Of a stretch of DNA of 64,000 bases, positions 23,898 to 36,400 are shown in pieces. The notes under the pieces are model-generated. The model ran no database searches. It was not told the DNA's origin and saw only the letters and a program-made list of their open reading frames with translations. The DNA is taken from assembly GCA_032718475.1 (NCBI GenBank), contig JAUCBJ010002396.1, forward strand, positions 1 through 64,000, given 5' to 3'. The stretch is from Nemertoderma westbladi. Its lineage: Eukaryota > Xenacoelomorpha > Nemertodermatida > Nemertodermatidae. Position 1 is the first letter of the stretch. Each line of letters begins with the position of its first letter. The position numbers and the translations under genes were made by a program.

Positions 23898-24245
23898 CTG
23901 ATATCATCCCATTCTGATAATTATTTGATTGTTGTTCATTGTTGTCAAAACTTAGTAAAGTCTCACCAACAGTATTACAGCAATAAACTTTGAAACAGTT
24001 AGGCTTTTACAGATTTCCAGAACAATAACAGTTTTTGAATAACTAAGGTAACTAATTATACCTTACTTCCAGTAACTACTTTTCACTCCCCCAACAGTTG
24101 AATATATCATTTACTATTCAACGATACACAAAGTAAATTATCTAAGTTTACTTTCAGTTTTAAACACAAGTTAAACGAAAATCAAATTTAAAGCAAATGT
24201 CCCGTCAATGGGTTTTAACCTAAGAATTATTGTGACATGCGATCT
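23898..24245 (-). other. Possible 3' UTR/LTR remnant of the BEL/Pao element
   Basis: About 350 bp of AT-rich, gene-free DNA between the truncated RTE and the BEL coding region. By position it should hold the BEL 3' LTR, but I found no second copy to define LTR limits, and no target duplication. Confidence 0.35.
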
Positions 24246-24491
24246 TCATTGAGTTCCTTGGAGGTCGCAATTAAACAAACACAGTTTGTGAATAGGACGA
24301 TCATATTCTCCACGAGGAGTCTTGACACAAACTTTCCTCACTTTATTATCAGTCCCTGGATATGTACGAACAATATATCCAGTCTCCCATAGAGCTCTAG
24401 GCGCGTCCTTCCTGACCCCTGGGTGATGTATTATCACAAAGTCTCCTATCTCCAGATTGTCTCGAGAATGATGCCACGTCTTCCGCTCCAT
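24246..24491 (-). pseudogene. BEL/Pao polyprotein C-terminus (DUF5641-type)
   Basis: The segment WHHSRDNLEIGDFVIIHHPG, followed by WETGYIVRTYPGTDNKVR and then VKTPRGEYDRPIHKLCLF, is the small beta-barrel found after the integrase in BEL/Pao elements (the W..G.I....G.DG..R.V.V.T..G...RP...L pattern). It is in a different frame from the integrase core just upstream, so the polyprotein is frameshifted. Confidence 0.8.
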
Positions 24492-25151
24492 TCACTGAGG
24501 TGGCATATATCTCAAGAAAGATCCCCAAAACAATTGAATACGATTCTGAACTAATTCATAGCGATTTCGAGGTGTAACGAAATTCGCTTCATCCTTATTC
24601 GGATCATTAGATCTCTGAGGGAACAATGGTCGACTATTCACAAGGTAAGTTGCTTCATACAAAAACGTGGTCCATTCATCTGCTGAGAATTGACGTATGT
24701 ATAACTGACAAGTCGCATCTAATGCTTTATGCACTAGATTAATAAGTGATTCTACCAGTCCATTCAAATGACTAGCTGTTGGAACATTACAGGTCCACTC
24801 AAAACCTTGTTCCAAGTGTCCATGTTGCAACAATTGCATATCCCAATCATTCATGAGCTTCTGTACATCTGATGAAGCACCAATGAAATTGGAACCTACA
24901 TCACTCCAACTACGATTTACTAATGTTCCACGTAGCATTCCAAATTGACGAAAGGCGAGCAAGAATTTATGAGCTGATAATCCTTGACCACCCTCTATAC
25001 AATAACATAACTCCAAATGAATGGCCATAGTCACAGCACAAACAAAGATCGCTACATGACCATCCATAGTGCAGTTCCTACTAATTTTCGCCTTCAAAGG
25101 GCCAAAGATATAAACTGCAGTAGTTTGAAAAGGTCTGGTGTAAGGCTGCAT
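24492..25151 (-). pseudogene. BEL/Pao integrase catalytic core
   Basis: An rve-type integrase core. AVYIFGPL stands where families have a D in the DYFGP-like motif, so the first catalytic Asp appears lost. WSDVGSNFIGAS carries the second Asp, and HLNGLVESLI the catalytic Glu. DEWTTFLYEATYLVNSRPLFP is the characteristic BEL/Pao tail of the core. The missing first Asp and flanking stops make it inactive. Confidence 0.85.
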
Positions 25152-25801
25152 TCAAAATTAGGCAAATTTCCCATTTGCTGAGTTAATAAAGGCCGGTTTC
25201 GTTTTCGACAATATAGACACTTGTACTTTATAGTTTTTAAAAGTCTACGGACACTACAAAGCCATAGTCCATGATGTTATAAAGCTGCTTTCATTCTTTG
25301 TACTCCGGCATGAGCAGTCATTTCATGATAGTGTTTAGCTAATAACTGAATACAAGTTCTCATCATTTCATCTTGTGTAAATTGATCAGCAGTCTTAGCA
25401 TCAATATGAGGTATAATCACAGGGAAATGAACAAACAACGGTAGAGATTCCACTTTTTCAATTCGACTACCAAGTCTCCAAACTTTATTAACATCATCAT
25501 ATATAGGATTACAAGCATTATAAGATGCATTACTCAAATCTTCATCTAACTGTAATGACTACAAAACCATTCGCATAGCAATATCGGCTCCAGCAGGACT
25601 ATTTTTAACTAATCGAAACCGATTACAAATAGAAACAATAGCATCTCTCCAGCTATTCTCCCTCAAACCAAGATACAAAACTTCCTTGAGCTCTTCATGG
25701 ACTAAATTATCTGTTTCTCTACCACCAACAGGATTAAAGCTACTCTTTACCGAAAATAATTTATGGTGTTTATATTTAGACTTCTTCAGTTTCTTCATCA
25801 T
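25152..25801 (-). pseudogene. BEL/Pao integrase N-terminal (zinc-binding) region and upstream connection
   Basis: VWRLGSRIEKVE followed by LPLFVHFPVIIPHIDAKT and HYHEMTAHAGVQ is the BEL-type stretch ending in the HH part of the HHCC zinc site. The two Cys (KYKCLYCRKRN) are in the same strand beyond a stop near 25277. Further upstream a separate frame (25801-25559) reads KHHKLFSVKSSFNPVGGRETDNLVHEELKE and is not assigned to a known domain. The reverse transcriptase and RNase H core expected between the protease side and this region is absent. Confidence 0.65.
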
Positions 25802-25818
25802 AATTATTTTCTAACTTT

Positions 25819-26174
25819 TCAGGGTAACGCTTCTTTCCATGGAAGTGGTACTTCTAAACGATTATCTGAATTTATAATGATATTTTCCATGGTGATTTCA
25901 ATAAAACGAGCTTCTTCAATCTCTTGTTCAGTACATTTACATTGTATTGCTCGAATTCCTACTTGGTCTCCAACAAATATCTTACGGATATCTTCATCAT
26001 TGACATCCTCAGGGTTGATATTCACATGAGAATTAGATACACGTTTCATTGTTGAACATTTTGCAGTTGAGGTAGATCCCATTAATTATCGACCACCAAC
26101 AACAGTCCAACCGAGATCATACAATATACTATCAGCTTCTTTAGGATTTGACCCATTAATTTTCCCATGTTCCC
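25819..26174 (-). pseudogene. BEL/Pao protease-to-RT connector
   Basis: Degenerate frames give HGKINGSNPKEADSILYDLG followed by WTVVGGR, the D.GW...G stretch that follows the BEL aspartic protease. Next come INPEDVNDEDIRKIF and LEVPLPWKEALP, which normally lead into the RT palm. Right after this the RT is missing. Confidence 0.65.
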
Positions 26175-26576
26175 TCAACAAGGATTGAGCGCTTCTTCCA
26201 ATAAGCAAACAATTCCACCCTCTTTATCAACATACTCACTGATAAATTTTAGGTGAACATTTCTTTCGAAGAAGTCTTTATCTAAAGGAAGGGCTGATCC
26301 ACATGTTCGACTGATAGCATATGCTTCAATTTTGGCTTTTGGTTTCTCATCCAAGTTTGCAATAATTAATTCATAACCATAAGTTTTCTCTTTTCGGCAT
26401 TGTCCTCCAACAACCTCATAATATAGATCATCTGGGTAACCACAAAGACCAAGTTTTTCAACAAACCCACGTCTTACTAGGCAGGTGTCTGATCCCCCAT
26501 CTAGAAGACACAGAGCTGTATACCAAGTACCATTACGTGCTTTTATCTTAGCTTTTATGATTGGCAATCTCGTACT
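26175..26576 (-). pseudogene. BEL/Pao aspartic protease (DUF1758-type)
   Basis: LPIIKAKIKARNGTWYTALC, then LLDGGSDTCLVRRGFVEKLG. The LLDGGSDT box is the single-lobed aspartic protease site, with the family's usual DSGS changed to DGGS. EVVGGQCRKEKTYGYELIIANLD follows. The frame overlaps the upstream gag frame by about 20 bp and is offset from it. Confidence 0.8.
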
Positions 26577-27236
26577 CGCACTTTATACAGAGCATTTAAA
26601 GAATTTCCAAAAGGCTGATCAGTTGGAATTAATGATGATGATGAAATTACAGGTTGCTGAGTTGTTTGACTTCTTGGTTCTATATGTTCGTGTAAAAGAG
26701 AATTATGGTTTCTATTGCATTGATTACATGGCTTTTTAATTGGACAATCTCTAACTCGGTGACATTTTGCTAAACAGCCATAGCAATGGTCTCTATCTTT
26801 ATTGAATACCTTTCTGGCCGAAATTGACATTGCCAGATACAATGGGAAATTGTTGTAGATAAAATGGTTACCATGGCAACCAGTAATATCACAGAAGAAA
26901 TCAGATTGAACACTTGATTTATTTCTCGAATTAGAATCAGATGAAGAACTACTACTAACAATACTACCCCTAACAGCATTTGTTCCTATTCCTTTTCCAT
27001 AATTATTTGATTTTGAATAGGTAGGATTGCTGTTCTTTGTTTCACATTTTTTAAACTTTTTCTTTTTATATTCATTCGCCAAATTTGAGACAAACTTTCT
27101 CAGACCTTCTGCAGACTTCCCTATACCATTTAATCGACATTCAGCTTTATAATCGATTATTACTTCTCTTGGTAATTTATACTGCACTTCATTAAATAAT
27201 ATATCCTCTTTTGTTATATGTTCATAAGCTATCCGT
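26555..27236 (-). pseudogene. BEL/Pao gag C-terminal half with zinc knuckles
   Basis: After a basic stretch (ANEYKKKKFKKCE) and a Ser/Asn-rich spacer come FFCDITGCHGNHFIYNN, then HCYGCLAKCHRVRDCPIKKP and CNQCNRNHNSLLHEH, the paired CCHC-like fingers typical of BEL/Pao gag. The frame is open to about 27236, where an RTE fragment begins, so the N-terminal gag half and 5' LTR are gone. Confidence 0.8.
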
Positions 27237-27427
27237 GTTCATAAGCCTCCACTTGGCAGGACATTGCTTTCGCCGTGAGGACCAGCCAGTGCATAATCTT
27301 GTACTTTGGCAGCCTCATGGAGTGAATAAGCATGGTGGACAGCCCATAACTTTCTTGAGACGCATCTTAAAGGACACTGGCCTTAAAGATGCGGATGATC
27401 TAGCAAATGTCATGGGTGATAGGGATA
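27237..27427 (+). mobile_element. RTE LINE 3'-end fragment lacking its tail
   Basis: This matches the RTE C-terminus (LAGHCFRREDQPVHNLVLWQ, GGQPITFLRRILKDTG) up to GGTGATAGGGA and then diverges, so the last codons and TAG tail are missing. Confidence 0.85.
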
Positions 27428-28439
27428 AAAAAGCGATTAATTATTTAACAGTTCTCAATCATTAGTGTTTTTTGAATTGTTTGAATCATTTGTTTATCAA
27501 TTTGGTTAATTTTGTTTATGAATTATTTAGGATTATTGTTATCTTTCAATTAATGTTTGGTTCAAATAAAATAATAATTATATTGGATATTATTGCTTGT
27601 TATTGCTTTCCTCCATGGTATCCGAACATGGGAGACTTAGCAAGTACTTGTAATGAGCTTGCTAAACTTATTAAGGGCCTTCTATAAACATAGAAAACAT
27701 AGTAAGTGTATGGAGAGTGCAAGCGAAACTTATCAATAGCTTTCTCTATACTTGGAAGACTTACAAAGTACTTATATTGGGCTTGCTAAACTTACCAAGT
27801 GAAAATTAGAAACTGTCGAATTTTCTAAGTACAGTTTAATTACATTGTTAATATTCCAAAGTACTTGCAATATTCTTAGTAGAAATTGGGGCCGACTAGG
27901 CAGTAACTTAACAAATATAGTGTTAATTTTCAATAGGGTACTGTAATGCAGTTTTATGAAACGGCCTGATTTCTCGATGTTGCTAATTTTGCGTTTTAAA
28001 GTCGCCTCGACCAATATTATTTTTTTAAAGTAAAATTGCTCAACTCTTACCCCAGTCTTACCTACTGAAATTCTCCGTTGACTATCATTAGTAACAGGTT
28101 TGAGAAATGATACCCAGTTTGAGAAATAATATTCAGAATGAGATAGGGACTGTAGTAGGCCTATAGTTAGGAATGATAAGGCATGTTCTGGTACTTTTTC
28201 TGTTCCCTCTCGGTGTCAGACTAATGGCGCGACATATCCCTGCACAGTTCTCTCACTACCAATACAGCCCATGTCCGCAATGTTACGCCCCGGGGGCTCT
28301 CTCATCTACCTGATATCAGACATACAGGCGCACCGCACACAAAGCCTTTGTCGGTCCCAGCAAGTCAGCCTCCTGCTGTGTGATCTAGAAGATAACTAGC
28401 CATTGAATTAATGTAGTGACCTGCCAATCAGATGACTTG

Positions 28440-28471
28440 ATCAAATGTGTTCACATGTGATCACATTTGAT
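28440..28471. repeat. 32-bp near-perfect palindrome
   Basis: ATCAAATGTGTTCACATG reads into its own reverse complement around the centre CACATGTG; 15 of 16 base pairs match, with one T:T mismatch. Confidence 0.9.
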
Positions 28472-28613
28472 GAAATCTACTTTTTCTGGTGGTCTGTCTG
28501 TGACTTTGATGTCATTTTTCACCTGGTTGCTATGGTTAAAAAATTTTTCACCAGTAAACTACAGTAGTTACATCTGATACACTGATCAGCTATAATTTAT
28601 AAGCAACAAATAT

Positions 28614-28667
28614 TACATGACAGACATAGCCATGTTGTCATGTAAATAGTATCCATTGCTATGTCTG
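28614..28667. repeat. Two mutually exclusive hairpins
   Basis: TACATGACA (28614-28622) pairs with TGTCATGTA (28636-28644). CAGACATAGC (28621-28630) pairs with GCTATGTCTG (28658-28667). Both stems are perfect, and they share bases, so only one can form at a time. Confidence 0.85.
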
Positions 28668-30132
28668 AAAATGGGTCTAAAAAAATTTCTCCACGATGAA
28701 ATTTTTGAGTGAAATTTTCTGTTATTCAACCAACATCTTCAAAAAAACCAACAATAGTTTAGATCGGAATTTGTGGGCAAAAACCTAAATTTTTGACGTA
28801 TCTCGCTTAGCCTACAACATCCAACAATAATTACTTGTTATTTAAATAACCACTTTATAGGGGCACTTTCGACGCAATTGAAATTTGTTATGATTGTTTT
28901 CTTCATTGTGGCAAAACTACATTCCTCCGTTTGAGCCGATTTTATCATCAAAAACTGGAACAGATTCAAACTAACTTTACCAACATACAGATTTATACTG
29001 AGAAACTGAAACTACTTTGTATCGGTACATTCGAATATCAGCACATCTAGGCATCCAGTACCTAGGCATAGGCAGGTGTTGTAGGGGTCTACTATACCAG
29101 TACACACTAGGCCTACTGGTACTACAGGACTGGTACTGGCTTACAGCATACTGCCTCCAGCCTCTGATCCGACTTTCAGTCTTTGCTAGCGAAGTCTGAA
29201 GTCCATTTCAGAATTTATTTCATACTGCCTGTACAGCTGTACTGCAGTATGCCAGTATGCAGTAGGCCTAGTGCAGTAGTGCACCGCCTGACCTGAACAG
29301 CTGACCGCTGGGACACTGGCCCAAGATTGAAGTAGGCCTATCAATACTTACAAATAAACCTACAATCAGGCAATATCAGAATATGACATCACACTGCAGC
29401 ACTGTTCTGCTGTTTGACTGCTGGACTGTACAGCTACAGAGCTAACAGCTGTTGGCTGGCCATTGTGCAGTGCACTGGCCAGCTGATTCTGGTAGCGGCA
29501 GAGCGTTAGGCCCTACAGCCCTATCCAATGTCAGAATGTCTGTATGTAAATGTAAGTAGCCCACAGCATACTTGCAATCTGGCATACGGTCAGACAGTGC
29601 TACGCTACACCTACCAGCCTACAGTCAGACAGTAGGCCTACTAATTTATAGCAGTAGGTATAGCTATAGCACTGTAGGACTGTCTGACTGTAGGTGTAGC
29701 AGCATAGCCCAGCTGTTTCGGCCTACCCCTACAATGTTTTTGCCTTTTATCTTGTAGCCATCGTAGGCCGGTAGTGCTGTAGAGTAGAGTGTAGGTCAGT
29801 AGATACCAGGCTTCCAGGTACCGGCACCACTGTCAGACTGTAGGCAGGTAGGCCCACTACAGTACTAGCAGGTATACTCCATCGGTCTGGTAGCTAGGCT
29901 ACTTATTTTGTTATTTAGTCGTCATTCAGTCATTTGTCATAGATCTGTAGATTCTACTACACACCACCACCACACACACACACATTGACGCAGCTCTATC
30001 GCTTTATGTATGTGCTCTAGGCCTAAGTCTGTCAATGCTTGATTATGATCAGTTCAGCAGTTGAAACTGTTACTCTTACTGTGTTATGCGACCAGGCTGC
30101 CAGGTTTAACCTCAGCCTGTCAGCTGGAAATA

Positions 30133-30447
30133 ATGCCTGTTCTATTTCGCTCGGTTTCATTTCCATTACCCAGTTTACGTCTTTGGGCCTGTATTAGTAC
30201 AGTGCTTCTCGGCGTAGCGATCTTTCATTGTCAACATTCTAACACGAGTAGCAACGGCACGCATGTGGATCTGGATGATTTACAGATGTCTATGTCGATC
30301 CCATACGCTGAAGCAGATGATGTGGACGACGCTGAAGAACTTCCAGAAAATAACTTAAAACAAACCATCCTGTTTGATGGATTTCGGAAACTTCTTGAAA
30401 ACTATCCCGTTATATATCCGTTGATAACTAATATTGGTTGTGCTTTG
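30133..30447 (+). CDS. AMFR: AMFR exon 1
   Basis: 105 codons ending GCAL, phase 0, donor GTTAGT. It encodes the N-terminal signal-anchor-like segment (LRLWACISTVLLGVAIF) and an acidic luminal or loop stretch (EADDVDDAEELPEN). The frame is open 72 bp upstream but has no other ATG. Confidence 0.85.
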
Positions 30448-33400
30448 GTTAGTACACTGTAGTAGTCCTACTGTACCTACCTGTAGTAGTTTAACTAAAA
30501 TTAGATCTAGTGTTTATCTAACTACCTAGTTCAGTAGTTATCGTCTTACATCTTATCATGGATCATCAGATCATGCCGTTCTGCTGATCGTGTTATATAG
30601 TACTGTAGTAGGCAGTCCAGTTAATGGCTGAACAGTGTGATGGTGGTTGTTAGTTTATATATTATCGGTACCTCTAAACGAGCATCTATGTCTACACCAG
30701 TGCCAATCCAATCTGCCAATGTAAATCCTTAAACTAAAGGGAATATTCACCCCGCGGTTATAATTCTCTACTGTGTTCTCAATATTACCCCTGGCTGCCT
30801 CAGTGCCTCAAACCATAATTAAAACCGTATTAAACTACCGGTATGTTTATGTTTTTCTATTTTTATGCTAATAATAATTGTTTTCTTTTTAGGTAATGGT
30901 AAATATGGCTTACTGTTGTCTCGCTTTATTGGCCCACGGAGTTCAACTTGCTGTTTTTGGCCAATTAAGGAGTTCCGAATCGATTCATCTTAAAGATAAA
31001 TTTTGGCACTTTTTATTTTACAAATTCATATTTATCATTGGCGTTCTGAGTGTCCAAGATGCCCTTGAGTTAGTGTTGTGGATTTCCTGGTTTTCTGTTA
31101 TCGGGTTTCTGCATCTCATGGTTATCCTTGCGAAGGACCGATTTGAATACCTTTCGTTTTCGCTGCCCACGCCTGCTATCGTTCACGCTAAGATCATTGG
31201 CCTTCTTGTTATTATTTTAACGATTTCTATTAGTATGAGTTGTGTGGCGGTGTTGTTAGTTTTGCCATTGGGTTTCAACACATTCGCATTTCTGGAAGCT
31301 GAGGTGAGTTCATCGACTGTTACAGGTCAGCCGGTTAACGCCGTTGTTTTGTTTTATTCAGTATATAAATTAATTAATACATTTAACTGATCAGCTTTGA
31401 TTTGGTCCCGTTTTATTTAATGGTATAGGCCTACCGGTGTCACAGCGTATTTTGCCCACTGAATTATATTTTGCCCATTGATTATGCCCCAACGGTTAAA
31501 TACTGCTAAGCGTATTAGGTAGGACCCCGAGTGCCTAGGACGATATACGCTAGCATAAAAAGTCCTAGGGGATTATTATCTACTAGCAGATATTGCCCGC
31601 TGTTTGCAGTATTGGTCCCCAATCATTCCCTTTCTTTTCACTCGATTTGGTGACAGTCTCTGACTGTGCATTAGACTAGGTAGCTACCGGTAGCTAAATC
31701 CGTATCTGTAACCTGTTCCTTGCCCTCAATTGATAACAATATCGTTTATTGTTTTGATTAGAAATGCCCGTCTCTGTAATCTATTCCTTTTCTTCAATTA
31801 ATAACAATATTGTGTATTGTTTTGGTTATAAAAGCCTACCTCTGTTACCTTCTCCTTTCCCTCAATAAATTGGTAACAATATTGTTTATTGTTTTGGTTT
31901 AAAAAAATATAAAAAAATCCCTCTGTAACCTATTCCTTTCCCTCAAAAGGTAACAACGTGTTTGTTTATTGTTTAAGTTAGAAAATCCCGCCTTCCTTTT
32001 TTATATAACAGCCTAACAATTAACTCTTATAAATCCCCTCGTCACTGATAGTTTAACATAATGAATATGTCAGCATTATATGCCGATGATATTCCGATAG
32101 GTTCTCTTAACTCATTTTTCTCAGCCAATTATTGAATAAAGACCGATTAGCGGATTAGACTATCCGATGATCAATATCATCAATCATCTATAGTTATTCA
32201 TCAGTCAAGTAGATTAGATTAGGTTTTCTGGGGGACAAAATCTGCGCGAATAAAATTTTGTATATTTATCAACGGGCTAGAGTTCTTGATCTAACAAAAA
32301 AATATAATGGGTGCCCCCCATAGTACTGACATTGAACATTCATATTGTTTTTAATTCAGTGCCTTCTGGTAATGTTTCGCACCTGCCACGTACTAATGCG
32401 CTATTACATTCACCTACACGACTTATCGGCTACTACTGTCTGGGAACAGAAGACTACCTACCAATACTACAGCGACTTTACTATGGAACTATCCTGTTTA
32501 ATTATCGATATGTTACATCACGTACATATGCTGGTGAGTTTACTTATTATAAATATTGTTTTCAGTTCTTTTTGTACCTATTACGCAAACAATTAATGTG
32601 TACTAAGTGAGGCCTTCGCGCAGCACGTGCAATAAAGATAAGAGATTCAGCTTGGACGGATTAAAATTAAATAAATGGGAGGACATTTAATGTTTAGACA
32701 TGTAGCCCTCTAGCGGGAGACTATTGAACTGATGCTGGTGTCTGAAAATCTAAATCTGGTCCCATACTTTATTTCCCCACTTATTCACACACTAGGCTCC
32801 GCACGGTCACTTTTTCATCATATAAGACTTAATTTCCAATTTTGTCCAACTATCTGTTTCTAAATTTGGTGTCTGAGACTGAGGTTATGTAATTGTATCA
32901 TAATATTCCCAAACTGTATATTGTGTAATTTATTGATATATTTTTAACTTAGTGTAATACCTGGCTTATTGTGTCCACTTTCCTCAATCAAGGGTTTTTT
33001 CTTCTAAATATGTTGGTGAAATTTATAAATATAAATCACAATTTCTATTTTTTTTGTAACTAGTTTAGAAATATTTATATATATCTAAAAATTTGAAATA
33101 GGAAATTGAAAATGTAAATTTTCTGAACAATTTGAAATTCAGACATTGATAGAATCCAAATTTAGTATTGCAAACATTATCCAAAGTCAAATCCTTCTAA
33201 CTAAATCTGTGTCTTCTTTTTATGCTAGTTTATTATTTGGGCAATTCCACGAAAAGATGATGGGTGTTAAAGTAATCCAGATACCCCAAACTGACTCCAA
33301 TAGATTTATGTAACTTCAAAAAAATATGACTGAATATGAAGTAAGAATATACAATAAATCATGTAGAAAATCCATTCAAATATTTTTGTAATTATCTACA

Positions 33401-36400
33401 CCTCATGGGGAGAAGGAAAAAATATAATAACCAATTACTGACAGAAAAACTAATATGACTAAACAAGGAAGATACCCCACATATTCACTCCCATCGGAAT
33501 GACGACATCTGAGTTTCGACATCGATCACGGGAAGTGCACCAGGTATACGATCGACTATTGTGCCACTTCCTGGCAACGAATAAACTAATTTTTGGAATC
33601 GAAATACGCTCAATTTAGGATTGGTGTTGTTTCTTAGTTGGCATTGGAAATAGTAACCTCATACTCGACGTGGTTTCCATTCCTCAGCAACCCTCAACTT
33701 CTTCCATTTGTTACCGGTAGTCTCCTTCCTGGTTTGCGTAGTTTTAAAATCGAGAACTGATATTGAAAATGAAACGATAATGAAAAATTTATAATTTGGA
33801 AGGTCACTGGCTAATATGATTGGTCTGTTTCTGCTGACCGAACCACTGGCTACTATGATTGGTCTGTTTCTGCTGACCGAACCACTGGCTACTATGATTG
33901 GTCTGTTTCTGTTGACCGAACCACTGGCTACTATGATTGGTCTGTTTCTGCTGACCGAACCACTGGCTACTATGATGGGTCTGTTTCTGTTGACCGAACC
34001 ACTGGCTACTATGATTGGTCTGTTTCTGCTGACCGAACCACTGCCTACTATGATTGGTCTGTTTCTGTTGACCGAACCACTGGCTACTATGATTGGTCTG
34101 TTTCTGTTGACCGAACCACTGGCTACTATGATTGGTCTGTTTCTGCTGACCGAACCACTGGCTACTATGATTGGTCTGTTTCTGCTGACCGAACCACTGG
34201 CTACTATGATTGGTCTGTTTCTGCTGACCGAACCACTGGCTACTATGATTGGTCTGTTTCTGCTAACCACTGGCTACTATGATTGGTCTGTTTCTGCTGA
34301 CCGAACCACTGGCTACTATGATTGGTCTGTTTCTGTTGACCGAACCACTGGCTACTATGATTGGTCTGTTTCTGCTGACCGAACCACTGGCTACTATGAT
34401 TGGTCTGTTTCTGTTGACCGAACCACTGGCTACTATGTTTGGTCTGTTTCTGCTGACCGAACCACTGGCTACTATGATTGGTCTGTTTCTGCTGACCGAA
34501 CCACTGGCTACTATGATTGGTCTGTTTCTGTTGACCGAACCACTGGCTACTATGATTGGTCTGTTTCTGCTGACCGAACCACTGGCTACTATGATTGGTC
34601 TGTTTCTGCTGACCGAACCACTGCCTACTATGATTGGTCTGTTTCTGTTGACCGAACCACTGGCTAATATGATTGGTCTGTTTCTGCTAACCACTGGCTA
34701 CTATGATTGGTCTGTTTCTGCTGACTGAACCACTGGCTACTATGATTGATCTGTTTCTGCTGACCGAACCACTGGCTACTATGATTGGTCTGTTTCTGCT
34801 GACCGAACCACTGGCTACTATGATTGGTCTGTTTCTGTTGACCGAACCACTGGCTACTATGATTGGTCTGTTTCTGTTGACCGAACCACTGGCTACTATG
34901 TTTGGTCTGTTTCTGCTGACCGAACCACTGGCTACTATGATTGGTCTGTTTCTGCTGACCGAACCACTGGCTACTATGATTGGTCTGTTTCTGCTGACCG
35001 AACCACTGGCTACTATGATTGGTCTGTTTCTGCTGACCGAACCACTGGCTACTATGATTGGTCTGTTTCTGCTGACCGAACCACTGGCTACTATGATTGG
35101 TCTGTTTCTGTTGACCGAACCACTGGCTACTATGATTGGTCTGTTTCTGCTGACCGAACCACTGGCTACTATGATTGGTCTGTTTCTGCTGACCGAACCA
35201 CTGGCTACTATGATTGGTCTGTTTCTGTTGACCGAACCACTGGCTACTATGATTGGTCTGTTTCTGCTGACCGAACCACTGGCTACTATGATTGGTCTGT
35301 TTCTGCTGACCGAACCACTGGCTACTATGTTTGGTCTGTTTCTGCTGACCGAACCACTGGCTACTATGATTGGTCTGTTTCTGTTGACCGAACCACTGGC
35401 TACTATGATTGGTTTGTTTCTGCTGACCGAACCACTGGCTACTATGATGGGTCTGTTTCTGCTGACCGAACCACTGGCTACTATGATTGGTCTGTTTCTG
35501 TTGACCGAACCACTGGCTACTATGATTGGTCTGTTTCTGCTGACCGAACCACTGGCTACTATGATTGGTCTGTTTCTGCTGACCGAAACACTGGCTACTA
35601 TGATTGGTTTGTTTCTGCTGACCGAACCACTGGCTACTATGATGGGTCTGTTTCTGCTGACCGAACCACTGGCTACTATGATGGGTCTGTTTCTGTTGAC
35701 CGAAACACTGGCTACTATGATTGGTCTGTTTCTGTTGACCGAAACACTGGCTACTATGATTGGTCTGTTTCTGCTGACCGAACCACTGGCTACTATGATT
35801 GGTCTGTTTCTGTTGACCGAAACACTGGCTACTATGATTGGTCTGTTTCTGTTGACCGAACCACTGGCTAATGGCCTAGATTCACAATTCGCTCGTATGA
35901 TCGTACTCGGTGCTTATATGCCAGAGTTAATTTTATAGCCCGAAAGTTTGGTGCGTGCAGCAATAAGATAAAAGCTTCCCTATTTGGTACTTTTTGTTCT
36001 ATATCTATATCTATTTATTATTATTATATATTGTAACGCCCTCTGGGCTAAACGTGATTATTCTGAATCTGTGCACGAAAAACTACGAGTAGCGTATAAT
36101 TAATAGTTGCTTTAGAATGTTATCCCACATACATTGATTAACTGACGGTATGCCTACAAGCATAACTAATGCTTTTGGTCAGTATAATATTAAGTTATTT
36201 GTTCATCTTAGATATAACGCCATTAGCAGCTTATTTCGTAGGATTGATTCGTCAGATAACATTATTCTTCGTGCGGTGTCTAGAATCTAGGATTTCGAGA
36301 ATACGGAAAATGTGCACGATGTCGACTTGGTATTAACTAATATTTTGTGCTATAGATTAATCCTCTTATTCATTGATATATTTAGTTGAGTACGTACAAT

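Larger units (their letters stand above)
27428..30132. other. Gene-free upstream region of AMFR
   Basis: No coding region is supported. It is AT-rich to about 29.0 kb, then less so, with many TAGGCCTAC/GTAGTAC-like short palindromes and a CA run at 29972-29985. The AMFR promoter and 5' UTR should lie near the right end; I see no TATA box I would defend. Confidence 0.5.

Noticed and set aside
33804-35938. Long plus-strand ORF MIGLFLLTEPLAT... that looks like a repeated membrane protein
   Set aside because: It is a 39-bp minisatellite within AMFR intron 3, open on both strands, with no sequence outside the repeat.
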